Below, one piece after another: positions 52,103 through 60,389 of a DNA stretch of 64,000 nt. Made by a program: the position numbers and the translations under genes. Position 1 is the first letter of the stretch; each line of letters begins with the position of its first letter. This stretch comes from Tropicibacter naphthalenivorans (GTDB lineage Bacteria; Pseudomonadota; Alphaproteobacteria; Rhodobacterales; Rhodobacteraceae), in NCBI RefSeq assembly GCF_900176475.1, contig NZ_FWXX01000003.1, positions 310,001-374,000 of the forward strand. The letters are read 5' to 3'. A model generated the notes under the pieces. It had not been told where the DNA came from. It was given only the letters and a program-made list of their open reading frames with translations, and searched no databases.

Positions 52103-53488
52103 ATGAACATCCTCACCGCCAACTCCCCGACCGCCGAGCTGCAAGCGCGCGACGCGGCGCACCATATGCACCCGTTCACCACCAATGCCGATTTGGCGTC
52201 CAAGGGCGCGCGCGTAATCACCCGCGCCGAAGGATGCTGGCTGACCGATTCCGACGGGCATCGCATCCTCGACGCCATGGCGGGACTGTGGTGTGTGAAC
52301 GTCGGCTATGGCCGCAAGGAACTGGCCGACGCCGCCGCGCGCCAGATGCAGGAACTGCCCTATTACAACACCTTCTTCCAGACGACCCACGTGCCTGCGC
52401 TGAACCTTGCCGCCAAGCTGGCCGAGCTGGCGCCGGGCGATCTTAACCATGTGTTTTTTGCCTGTTCCGGGTCCGAAGCCAACGACACGAACCTGCGGCT
52501 GGTGCGCACCTATTGGCAGGAAAAAGGTCAACCAGAGCGGCAGGTTATCATCTCGCGCTGGAACGGCTATCACGGCTCTTCGGTCGGGTCGGGCAGCCTT
52601 GGCGGCATGAAGGGGATGCACGCCCAAGGCGGGATGCCGATCCCCGGCATTCACCATATTGACCAGCCGCATTGGTGGGCGGAAGGCGGCGACATGACGC
52701 CCGAAGACTTTGGTCTCGCCCGCGCGCAGGAGCTGGAAAAAGCCATCCTTGAAATCGGTCAGGACAAGGTCGCGGCGTTTATCGCCGAGCCGATCCAAGG
52801 CGCGGGCGGCGTGATCGTTCCGCCCGAAACCTACTGGCCGGAAATCCAGCGCATTGTCGACAAATACGGCATCCTGCTGATCGCCGACGAGGTGATTTGC
52901 GGCTTTGGGCGCACTGGCAAATGGTTTGGCAGTCAGACGCTGGACATCCGCCCCGACATCATGACCATCGCCAAGGGGCTGTCGTCAGGCTACCAGCCCA
53001 TCGGTGGGTCCATTGTCAGCGACGAGATTGCCAAGGTCATCGACGCCACCGAATTTAACCATGGTTACACCTATTCCGGGCACCCGGTCGCCTGCGCCGT
53101 CGCCTTGGAAAACCTGCGGATTCTGGACGAAGAGGGCATCGTGACCCGCGTGCGCACCGAAACTGCGCCCTATCTTAAGGAAAAATTCGAAAGTCTTACC
53201 GACCACCCGCTGGTGGGTGAGGCCAAGATCGTTGGGATGATGGGCTCTCTCGCGCTGACGCCGAACAAGGAAACCCGTGCGCCCTTCCAGGCCGAGGCCG
53301 GCACCGTGGGCTACATCACGCGCGAGCGCTGCTTTGCCAACAACCTGATCATGCGCCACGTTGGGGACCGGATGATCATCTCGCCACCGCTGGTCATCAG
53401 CCGGGATGAGATTGACACGCTGATCGACCGCGCGCGCCTGAGCCTTGATGAGGCGCACGCGCAGATCGAAAAAGCGGGCATCAAATAA
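52103..53488 (+). CDS. Class III aminotransferase, putrescine-type (SpuC-like)
   Basis: A 461-residue PLP-dependent omega-aminotransferase. Conserved blocks are MAGLWCVNVGYGRKELADAA, YYNTFFQTTHVPA, CSGSEANDTNLRL, AEPIQGAGGVIVPP, LLIADEVICGFGRTGKWFGS and the PLP lysine in MTIAKGLSSGYQPIGG. The sequence style matches putrescine-pyruvate and related diamine/beta-alanine transaminases. Location beside the polyamine transporter and GntR gene favours a putrescine substrate. CCGGAGG precedes the ATG and a strong terminator follows. Confidence 0.93.
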   Translation: MNILTANSPTAELQARDAAHHMHPFTTNADLASKGARVITRAEGCWLTDSDGHRILDAMAGLWCVNVGYGRKELADAAARQMQELPYYNTFFQTTHVPALNLAAKLAELAPGDLNHVFFACSGSEANDTNLRLVRTYWQEKGQPERQVIISRWNGYHGSSVGSGSLGGMKGMHAQGGMPIPGIHHIDQPHWWAEGGDMTPEDFGLARAQELEKAILEIGQDKVAAFIAEPIQGAGGVIVPPETYWPEIQRIVDKYGILLIADEVICGFGRTGKWFGSQTLDIRPDIMTIAKGLSSGYQPIGGSIVSDEIAKVIDATEFNHGYTYSGHPVACAVALENLRILDEEGIVTRVRTETAPYLKEKFESLTDHPLVGEAKIVGMMGSLALTPNKETRAPFQAEAGTVGYITRERCFANNLIMRHVGDRMIISPPLVISRDEIDTLIDRARLSLDEAHAQIEKAGIK

Positions 53489-53491
53489 TTT

Positions 53492-53516
53492 GGGGGGCAC
53501 AAAGCCCCCCCTTTTT
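53492..53516. terminator. Bidirectional terminator after the aminotransferase gene
   Basis: GGGGGGC (53492-53498) pairs with GCCCCCC (53504-53510), five-base loop, followed by CTTTTT. It lies between the aminotransferase gene and the convergent rhodanese gene. Confidence 0.9.
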
Positions 53517-53890
53517 CATTTCACCATCTGGGGCGCGCCGGTCGCCATATTGGTGCCCATGTAAGGCTTATTCGCGCCTTTCCACGCGCCGAAACCACCC
53601 TCCATATGGGCGATGCGGGCAAAGCCTTCTTCGATGCACTTGCGCGCCACTTTTTCGGACCGCACGCCAGAGCCGCAGTGGAACACGATGCGCTTGTCGG
53701 ACTGTCCCGGCAAGGACGCGCATTCAAGGAACGCCATGGGCAGCAGCAAAGCGCCGGGGATGTGTTCGAACATGTATTCCTGCGGGGTGCGCACGTCGAT
53801 CAGGACGATTTCCCCTTTGGAATAAGCGGCTTGGACCTCATCCACGGTCCATGTTTCCAGAGTGGATCGGCCGACTTCTTCGGTTTTCAT
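53516..53890 (-). CDS. Rhodanese-like sulfurtransferase
   Basis: A 124-residue single rhodanese domain. DVRTPQEYMFEHIPGALLLPM and the active-site loop HCGSGVRSEKVA, with the persulfide-forming Cys72, are clear. AAGGAG precedes the ATG at 53890; the longer frame upstream runs into the persulfide dioxygenase gene and is rejected. It starts ten bases after that gene's stop. The pair is typical of sulfide detoxification, the rhodanese moving sulfane sulfur to or from thiols. Confidence 0.93.
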   Translation of the reverse strand: MKTEEVGRSTLETWTVDEVQAAYSKGEIVLIDVRTPQEYMFEHIPGALLLPMAFLECASLPGQSDKRIVFHCGSGVRSEKVARKCIEEGFARIAHMEGGFGAWKGANKPYMGTNMATGAPQMVK

Positions 53891-53900
53891 TGGGCGCTCC

Positions 53901-54797
53901 TTAGAATTTGTTTGCGGGAATCTTATAGTAAGAGTGACCATCGCCCTGGGCCGGTGCAAGCTGTCCGCCGCGCAAATTGTACTGCAAGGCATACAGCATC
54001 CGGTCGGGAAGTCTTAACTTGGCGTCGCGGGTGTCGCGCAGCTGGCGAAAATCGGCCTCGGACACACCGCCACCGATGTGCGGGTTGTCCGCTTTATGCT
54101 GGGCGACGGTGGCTTCCCATGCGGGGTCTTGGCGGTCTCCGACAGGCGGATAATCGTGACCGACAAACAGGCGCGTCTCGTCCGGCAGAGACAAGATTTT
54201 CATCAACGAGGCATAGAGATCGGCGGACGAGCCACCGGGAAAATCCGCCCGCGCCGTGCCGCTGTCCACGTGCATGAAGGTATCGTGAACAAAACCCGCG
54301 TCGCCAACCACGTAAGTAATAGACCCTAACGTGTGTCCCGGAGACAGCAGAACCGTTACGTCCATATTGCCGATGGTGAACGTATCGCCGTCGTTGAACA
54401 GCCGATCAAAGTCGCTGTCGACGTCGAAAGCATCCGGCAGATTGTAAATCTCGCGCCACAAATCGGCGATCTGGTGGGTCTTGGCGCCAATGGCGTTCGG
54501 CGCACCGGTCTGCTGTTTCAACCAGTTGGACGCCATAAAGTGGTCGGCGTGGGGGTGCGTGTCCAGCACCCATTCGACCGTAAGGCCCTGTTCCGTAACG
54601 AAATCCAAGACTTCCTGCGCGCTGTCAGTGCGCGTGCGCGCCGCTTGGGGGTCAAAGTCCATTACCACGTCGATCAGCGCCGCTTTGCGCGTCTCGGGGC
54701 AGGCGGCGACATACATGATCGACCCGGTGTCCTGATCGTAAAAGCCCGTGACCTCGGGTTTACCTTTGCCGGTGGAGGGGCTTGTTCGGCTGAACAT
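53901..54797 (-). CDS. MBL-fold persulfide dioxygenase (Blh/ETHE1-like)
   Basis: A 298-residue metallo-beta-lactamase fold protein with the metal motif TH-P-H-A-DH (His81, His83, Asp85, His86), a further His in SPGHTLGS, an Asp in HDTFM and a late GHDYPP motif. This pattern matches Blh/CstB-type persulfide dioxygenases that oxidise glutathione persulfide to sulfite. The ATG at 54797 is eight bases after GGAG. An upstream ATG would remove that ribosome binding site. It is cotranscribed with the rhodanese, and an ATTC-N8-GAAT element lies directly upstream. Confidence 0.92.
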   Translation of the reverse strand: MFSRTSPSTGKGKPEVTGFYDQDTGSIMYVAACPETRKAALIDVVMDFDPQAARTRTDSAQEVLDFVTEQGLTVEWVLDTHPHADHFMASNWLKQQTGAPNAIGAKTHQIADLWREIYNLPDAFDVDSDFDRLFNDGDTFTIGNMDVTVLLSPGHTLGSITYVVGDAGFVHDTFMHVDSGTARADFPGGSSADLYASLMKILSLPDETRLFVGHDYPPVGDRQDPAWEATVAQHKADNPHIGGGVSEADFRQLRDTRDAKLRLPDRMLYALQYNLRGGQLAPAQGDGHSYYKIPANKF

Positions 54798-54815
54798 TTT
54801 AAGACTCCATTTCCG

Positions 54816-54835
54816 TTCCATTCGGGTAATGGAAT
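54816..54835. promoter_or_regulatory. Candidate SqrR/BigR-type operator
   Basis: ATTC (54820-54823), eight bases, then GAAT (54832-54835) fits the ATTC-N8-GAAT motif that I recall for the persulfide-sensing repressor SqrR of Rhodobacter capsulatus. An overlapping perfect repeat, TTCCATT-N5-AATGGAA, spans 54816-54834. It lies about 20-40 bases upstream of the persulfide dioxygenase start, where a repressor would act. The repressor gene itself is not in the window. Confidence 0.55.
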
Positions 54836-54858
54836 GTTTTAAAGCCCGAAAAGTTCCC

Positions 54859-55776
54859 TTAACCGTTCAATTCTTCCCGCAGGGCGCTGCGGCAGACATC
54901 AATCATATAGTCGCTGAACACGCGCACCTTGGGGTCGCGGTGTTTGCGTGAGGGCGAAAGGCACGCCAGTTGCGCGGGGTAGGGCGGGGTCTGCGCGGCC
55001 ACGGGCACCAAAGCGCCTGTGGTCAGATACGTTGCGATCTCAAACCGCGGTTTCAACACGATACCGCATCCCGCCAAGGCCCAATCGGTCAGCACATCGC
55101 CGTCGTCCGACTCCAAAGGTCCGCTGATCTCGAACCGCCTTGGGCCGTCATCAGTGCGCAGGGTCCATTGAAACTCTTGCGCGCCGGGAAACCGCAGGTT
55201 CAGGCAGGCATGACGGTCACGCACCAGCGCTGCGCCATCCTCGGGCATCCCCCGCGCGGCGACATAGGACGGCGCGGCCACCAGCATCCGGGGGCAATCG
55301 GCGATCATCCGAACCTTGAGGTCGCTATCCGCCAAAGGCCCGAGATGAAACGCTAAATCCAAACCCTCGGCAGTCACGTCCACCGACCGATCCGACAGCC
55401 GCAGGCGCACGTCGATCTCGGGGAACTGGTCACGAAACTTGACCACGGCAGGCGCGATGATCCGCCGCCCAAGGTTCAACGGCGCGGCCACGTAAATGGT
55501 GCCGCGCGGGCTTTGCGTGGCCTCCATCACGTTGCCCTCGGCGTCTTCGATTGCCTCAAGAATGCCGCGCGCGCCGTCATAGAACATGCGCCCGTGCTCT
55601 GTCGGGTGCAGCGCCCGCGTCGTGCGGTTGAACAAACGCACACCCAAGTGCCGCTCCAGCTCGGCAATCCGCGCGGAGGCCACCGCGGGCGAGGTCCGCT
55701 GATCCCGCGCCGCCGCCGACATGCTGCCCAATTCATAGACACGCACGAACATGCGGATGTTGTTCACATAGGCCAT
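54859..55776 (-). CDS. LysR-family transcriptional regulator
   Basis: A 305-residue regulator. The N-terminal helix-turn-helix (VRVYELGSMSAAARDQRTSPAVASARIAELERHLGVRLFNRTTRALHPTE) and the periplasmic-binding-like effector domain (GTIYVAAPLNLGRRIIAP and following) are standard. It diverges from puuD with a 96-base gap, suggesting it controls urate oxidation, but it also lies upstream of the sulfur genes on the same strand. Effector unknown. Confidence 0.94.
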   Translation of the reverse strand: MAYVNNIRMFVRVYELGSMSAAARDQRTSPAVASARIAELERHLGVRLFNRTTRALHPTEHGRMFYDGARGILEAIEDAEGNVMEATQSPRGTIYVAAPLNLGRRIIAPAVVKFRDQFPEIDVRLRLSDRSVDVTAEGLDLAFHLGPLADSDLKVRMIADCPRMLVAAPSYVAARGMPEDGAALVRDRHACLNLRFPGAQEFQWTLRTDDGPRRFEISGPLESDDGDVLTDWALAGCGIVLKPRFEIATYLTTGALVPVAAQTPPYPAQLACLSPSRKHRDPKVRVFSDYMIDVCRSALREELNG

Positions 55777-55813
55777 GAGCGTTTTTTCTGGTCTGTTTGA
55801 AAGTCTCTACGGA

Positions 55814-55828
55814 TTATCAGGGTTATCA
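55814..55828. promoter_or_regulatory. TTATCA direct repeats in the LysR-puuD intergenic region
   Basis: TTATCA occurs at 55814-55819 and 55823-55828, spaced nine bases start to start, between the divergent LysR gene and puuD. Tandem half-sites in such a position could be part of a LysR binding region. No full T-N11-A palindrome was established. Confidence 0.3.
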
Positions 55829-55872
55829 TTGAAATGCCGCCCCGTATAGCTTGGGCAAAAAGGAGCTTTGCC

Positions 55873-57099
55873 ATGTATGATCTTGCCGCCATGGGCGCTT
55901 GGCTGGAATTTGCGGTCCGCTGGCTGCATGTGATCACCGCGATTGCTTGGATCGGGTCTTCGTTTTATTTCATCGCCTTGGACCTTGGTTTGCACCGCGA
56001 CCGCAATCTGGCGAGCGGCGCGGATGGCGAAGAATGGCAGGTCCACGGCGGCGGGTTTTACCACATCCAGAAGTACCTCGTGGCGCCGTCCTCAATGCCG
56101 TCGGATCTGGTGTGGTTCAAATGGGAAAGCTATTGGACGTGGATTTCAGGCTTTGCCCTGCTGACCGTCGTTTACTATTTCGGGGCAGAGTTTTACCTCG
56201 TTGACCCGAACGTGGCAGATCTGGCGACGTGGCAGGCTGTGTCGATTTCCATCGCCTCGCTGGTGCTGGGCTGGGTGGTCTACAACACGCTTTGCAAAGT
56301 CTTTGTAGCGTCGAACCAGACGGTCTTGATGGTCGCGCTGTTCGTCGTGCTGGTCATCATGGCGTATTTCTACACGTCGGTGTTCTCGGGCCGGGCCGCG
56401 ATGCTGCATCTCGGGGCGTTTACCGCGACGATCATGACCGGCAACGTGGCGATGATCATCATCCCCAACCAGAAAATCGTGGTGGCTGATCTGATCGCCG
56501 GGCGCACCCCCGATGCGCAATACGGCAAGATCGCCAAGCAACGCTCGACCCACAATAACTATCTGACGTTGCCGGTTATTTTCCTGATGTTGTCGAACCA
56601 CTACCCGCTGGCCTTCGCCACTGAGTACAACTGGATCATTGCCAGCCTCGTGTTCCTGATGGGCGTCACGATCCGCCACTATTTCAACACGATGCACGCG
56701 CGCAAAGGCCAGCCGACCTGGACATGGCTCGCGACGGCGATCCTGTTCATCCTGATCATGTGGCTGTCCACGGCACCGATGTTCCGCGCCGATGAGCCAG
56801 AAGAGGCGCAGGGCGAAGCGGCTCTGCGCTTTACCCAAGCCGAAGGCTTTGACCACGTTTACGATATCGTGTTGGGGCGGTGTTCCATGTGTCACGCGTC
56901 CGAGCCGGGCTGGGATGGCCTCTATTGGGCCCCCAAGGGCGTGCGTCTGGAAACAGAGGCGCAAATCGCGGCGAATGCCCGTGCGATTTACCTTCAGGCC
57001 GGTTTGGGGCACGCGATGCCGCCCGCAAACCTGTCATATATGGAAGAGAGCGAGCGCGCCGCGATCCGCGATTGGTACGCTGCGGCGACAGGCTCTTAA
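55873..57099 (+). CDS. puuD: Urate hydroxylase PuuD (membrane, cytochrome c domain)
   Basis: A 408-residue inner-membrane protein with about eight hydrophobic helices. The start (LEFAVRWLHVITAIAWIGSSFYFIALD) and the HNNYLTLPVIFLMLSNHYP block are typical of PuuD. The C-terminal 80 residues form a cytochrome c domain with the haem motif CSMCH (Cys337, Cys340, His341) and a downstream Met in LGHAMPPANLS. PuuD oxidises urate to 5-hydroxyisourate. AAAGGAG precedes the chosen ATG. No other purine-degradation gene is in the window. Confidence 0.94.
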   Translation: MYDLAAMGAWLEFAVRWLHVITAIAWIGSSFYFIALDLGLHRDRNLASGADGEEWQVHGGGFYHIQKYLVAPSSMPSDLVWFKWESYWTWISGFALLTVVYYFGAEFYLVDPNVADLATWQAVSISIASLVLGWVVYNTLCKVFVASNQTVLMVALFVVLVIMAYFYTSVFSGRAAMLHLGAFTATIMTGNVAMIIIPNQKIVVADLIAGRTPDAQYGKIAKQRSTHNNYLTLPVIFLMLSNHYPLAFATEYNWIIASLVFLMGVTIRHYFNTMHARKGQPTWTWLATAILFILIMWLSTAPMFRADEPEEAQGEAALRFTQAEGFDHVYDIVLGRCSMCHASEPGWDGLYWAPKGVRLETEAQIAANARAIYLQAGLGHAMPPANLSYMEESERAAIRDWYAAATGS

Positions 57100-57194
57100 C
57101 GCTTGACCAGCGAGACGGGGCGGAACCACATCTTGGCAAAGGCGTCGCCGTAGGTCGCAGAGATGGTTTCGAACATGATAAGCGGAACAAGCAT
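57096..57194 (-). CDS. Small protein of 32 residues, unknown function
   Basis: Minus-strand frame starting at the ATG at 57194, preceded by CAGGAGACTGTACC, a strong Shine-Dalgarno at proper spacing. The protein starts MLVPLIMFETISATYGDA, is partly hydrophobic and ends in a basic tail (PVSLVKR). The TAA stop overlaps the puuD stop. Ribosome binding site, codon use and gene-end fit support a real small gene. No family is recognised. Confidence 0.6.
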   Translation of the reverse strand: MLVPLIMFETISATYGDAFAKMWFRPVSLVKR

Positions 57195-57365
57195 GGTACA
57201 GTCTCCTGAGTGGCTAACAAATTATTAACGCAAGAATGTAACGCTGAGTATGCGACTTTTGTTCATATCTTGCTTTCTGTGGCGGCATGCCTCAGTTTGA
57301 TGTCTTAACCTTTCGCTGCATTCGACCCGTTTCAGAATCGCGCGTGGCCTGCTAGGTCTAGTGGC

Positions 57366-59231
57366 ATGAATGAACATGCCCCCAATATGCGCCCGACCAT
57401 CCGTCAGCTGGACGATGCCGCCATTAACCGGATTGCTGCCGGTGAAGTGGTCGAACGGCCTGCCTCTGCGGTCAAGGAACTGGTGGAAAACGCCGTGGAC
57501 GCGGGGGCGCGCCGTATCGGGCTAGAGATCGCCGACGGGGGCAAAACCTTGATCCGCGTGACCGATGACGGTTGCGGGATGACCAGCGCAGAGCTGCCCT
57601 TGGCCTTGTCGCGCCATGCCACGTCCAAGATTGATGGCACCGACCTGCTGGACATTCATTCCTTTGGTTTCCGTGGCGAGGCGCTGCCGTCGCTGGGCGC
57701 CGTTGGCCGCTTGATGATCCAAAGCCGGGCGCGCGGGTTCGATGCCGCTGAACTCAGCGTCGAAGGCGGCGTCATGTCCGGCGTCAAACCCTGCGCGCTG
57801 AACGCCGGGACAGTGGTCACCCTGCGCGATCTGTTCTACGCGACGCCGGCGCGTCTGAAGTTCCTGCGCACCGACCGGGCCGAAACCCAAGCCATTGGCG
57901 ATGTTATCAAACGTCTCGCCATGGCCGAGCCTTCGGTGGGCTTTACCCTGCGCGATGTGTCGGGCGGCGGTGATCGCGTGACGTTCAGTGTCGACCCCGA
58001 AAGCGGCGATTTGTTCGACGCTCTGCGGGGGCGTTTGGCGCGCGTCATGGGCAAGGAATTCATCGAAAACGCGATCCCGATTGATGCCGAACGCGAAGGT
58101 TTTCGCCTGACCGGATATGCCGCTTTGCCGACCTATTCGCGCGGCACCGCCGTGGCGCAGCACCTGTTCGTGAACGGGCGGCCCGTGCGGGACAAGATGC
58201 TGATCGGCGCGCTGCGCGGCGCGTACCAGGACTTCCTGTCGCGTGAACGCCACCCCGCCGTGGCGCTGTTTGTCGACTGTGATCCGCATAAGGTCGACGT
58301 CAACGTTCACCCCGCGAAATCCGAGGTCCGCTTCCGCGATTCCGGCGTCGTGCGCGGGCTGATTGTGTCTGGTTTGCGCCATGCCTTGGCCGAGGCGGGG
58401 CACCGCGCGTCGTCGACCGTGGCCAGCGATACGCTGGGTGCGATGCGGCCCGAACCGATGCAGATGCCGCCGCGCGTTTACCAAATGGATCGCCCGTCGC
58501 TGGGCGCGCGCACCGCCGCTTATCAGGCGCAGGCCCCCATGCCGATGCACAGCTCTGCGCCGCAGCAAGGCTTTGCCGACCTCGGTCACACCTACTCGGG
58601 CCGGACCTTTGACGAGGTTGTCGAGCAGCCCCAAGAGCAGCCGGTAGAGCACCTTCCGCTGGGCGCGGCGCGCGGCCAAGTGCATGAAAATTATATCATT
58701 GCGCAGACCGAGACGGGGATCGTCATCGTCGATCAGCACGCCGCCCACGAACGTCTTGTATATGAAAAGCTCAAGGGGCAGATGGCGCAAAACGGCGTCG
58801 CCGCGCAGGCGCTGTTGATCCCCGAAGTGATCGACCTGTCGCCCGACGATTGCAGCCGCATCCTGTCTGTCGCAGACGATCTGACCACCATGGGATTAAC
58901 CATCGAAGCCTTCGGCGGTGGTGCCATTGCCGTGCGCGAAACCCCTGCGATCCTCGGCGAGGTCAATGCTAAAGCCTTGATTGAAGACATCCTCGATGAG
59001 CTGTCCGACCTTGGCGAAAGCCAACTGGTTAAGGAAAAGATCGAAGCGATCCTGTCCCGCGTCGCCTGCCACGGCTCGATCCGCTCGGGCCGCCGGATGC
59101 GCGCCGAAGAGATGAACGCACTGCTGCGAGAGATGGAGGCAACGCCCCATTCCGGCCAGTGCAACCACGGCCGCCCCACCTATGTCGAACTGAAACTGTC
59201 CGACATCGAACGCCTGTTCGGCCGCACATGA
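57366..59231 (+). CDS. mutL: DNA mismatch repair protein MutL
   Basis: A 621-residue GHKL ATPase. INRIAAGEVVERPASAVKELVENAVDAGA, DDGCGM, GFRGEALPSLGAV and VDVNVHPAKSEVRF cover the N-terminal ATPase. A proline/glutamine-rich linker (about 360-430) leads to the C-terminal dimerisation domain with the endonuclease motif DQHAAHERLVYE beginning at Asp456, so this MutL should nick DNA itself, unlike the E. coli protein. The start is at MNEHAPN or the Met seven codons later; neither has a strong ribosome binding site. rmuC starts within its stop. Confidence 0.97.
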   Translation: MNEHAPNMRPTIRQLDDAAINRIAAGEVVERPASAVKELVENAVDAGARRIGLEIADGGKTLIRVTDDGCGMTSAELPLALSRHATSKIDGTDLLDIHSFGFRGEALPSLGAVGRLMIQSRARGFDAAELSVEGGVMSGVKPCALNAGTVVTLRDLFYATPARLKFLRTDRAETQAIGDVIKRLAMAEPSVGFTLRDVSGGGDRVTFSVDPESGDLFDALRGRLARVMGKEFIENAIPIDAEREGFRLTGYAALPTYSRGTAVAQHLFVNGRPVRDKMLIGALRGAYQDFLSRERHPAVALFVDCDPHKVDVNVHPAKSEVRFRDSGVVRGLIVSGLRHALAEAGHRASSTVASDTLGAMRPEPMQMPPRVYQMDRPSLGARTAAYQAQAPMPMHSSAPQQGFADLGHTYSGRTFDEVVEQPQEQPVEHLPLGAARGQVHENYIIAQTETGIVIVDQHAAHERLVYEKLKGQMAQNGVAAQALLIPEVIDLSPDDCSRILSVADDLTTMGLTIEAFGGGAIAVRETPAILGEVNAKALIEDILDELSDLGESQLVKEKIEAILSRVACHGSIRSGRRMRAEEMNALLREMEATPHSGQCNHGRPTYVELKLSDIERLFGRT

Positions 59232-60388
59232 TCCAGATCGGAGAGGTTAGTTTATCGCTGAACGATCCGCTGACGCTGGCGGCTTTGGCCCTTGGTGCTT
59301 TGGTGCTTTTGCTGCTGCTGATCTCGGCCCGTGCGGCGGCGCGATCCGCGCGTGCGGTGGAACCCTTGGCGCGGCAGATGGGGGCTTTGGGGCAACGCGT
59401 GCACGCTTTGGCCGACGGTCAGGAACGGCTGGCGGGCGGTCTGCATCACGTCTCCGAAGCGCAGGCGCACAGCCAAACCGCCATGTTGCAACTGATGGAA
59501 CAGCGCCTCGCCGAGGTGCAGAACCAGATGACGGAGAACCTGCATGGCTCGGCCCGCCGCACGGCTAAGTCCTTGGGGGAACTGCAAGAACGCCTGCAAG
59601 TGATCGACAAGGCGCAGGCCAATATCACCAAGCTGTCCGGCGATGTTCTGTCGCTTCAGGACATCCTGTCGAACAAGCAGACGCGCGGCGCCTTTGGGGA
59701 AATCCAGCTGCACGACATTGTGTCCAAGGCACTGCCGTCTGACAGCTACACGCTGCAAGCGACCCTCTCGAACGGGCGGCGCGCGGACTGTCTGATTCAC
59801 CTGCCCAATCCCCCCGGCCCCATTGTCGTCGATGCGAAATTCCCGCTTGAAGGCTACGAAGCGCTGCGCCGCACCCAGACCCAAGAGCAGCTGAACCGCG
59901 CCGCGCAGATGCTGCGGCTGTCGGTGCGCAAGCACATCCGCGACATCGCTGATCGCTATATCTTGCAGGGCGAAACTGCCGACGGCGCGCTGATGTTCCT
60001 GCCGTCCGAAGCGGTCTACGCCGAGCTGCACGCGAACTTTCCCGAATTGGTGCGTGAAGGGTTTGATCGCCGCGTCTGGATCGTCTCGCCCACGACCTGC
60101 ATGGCAACCCTGAACACCATGCGCGCGGTGCTGAAAGACGCGCGGATGCGCGAGCAGGCGGGCGCGATCCGGCGCGAGTTACACTTGCTTTACGCCGACG
60201 TGGATCGTCTGGGAACGCGGGTCGCGAACCTTGATCGGCACTTTGCGCAGGCGTCCAAGGATATCGAAGACATCAAGATCAGCGCTGACAAGGCTGGCAA
60301 GCGCGCCCGCCGTTTGGACAACTTTGACTTTGAGGAGATGGCAGGCGAAGCTGCGCCGACGGTGCCCCTGACCAACCCCGGAGACTGA
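59228..60388 (+). CDS. rmuC: DNA recombination protein RmuC
   Basis: A 386-residue protein with an N-terminal transmembrane helix (LALGALVLLLLLISARAAA), a coiled coil (about 45-140) and the RmuC nuclease-like domain (QTRGAFGEIQLHDIVSKALPSD, VVDAKFPLEGYEAL, LMFLPSEAVYAEL). RmuC limits inversions and rearrangements at short repeats. Its ATG overlaps the mutL stop (ATGA), so both DNA-maintenance proteins come from one message. The next gene starts two bases after its stop. Confidence 0.95.
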   Translation: MIQIGEVSLSLNDPLTLAALALGALVLLLLLISARAAARSARAVEPLARQMGALGQRVHALADGQERLAGGLHHVSEAQAHSQTAMLQLMEQRLAEVQNQMTENLHGSARRTAKSLGELQERLQVIDKAQANITKLSGDVLSLQDILSNKQTRGAFGEIQLHDIVSKALPSDSYTLQATLSNGRRADCLIHLPNPPGPIVVDAKFPLEGYEALRRTQTQEQLNRAAQMLRLSVRKHIRDIADRYILQGETADGALMFLPSEAVYAELHANFPELVREGFDRRVWIVSPTTCMATLNTMRAVLKDARMREQAGAIRRELHLLYADVDRLGTRVANLDRHFAQASKDIEDIKISADKAGKRARRLDNFDFEEMAGEAAPTVPLTNPGD

Positions 60389-60389
60389 C

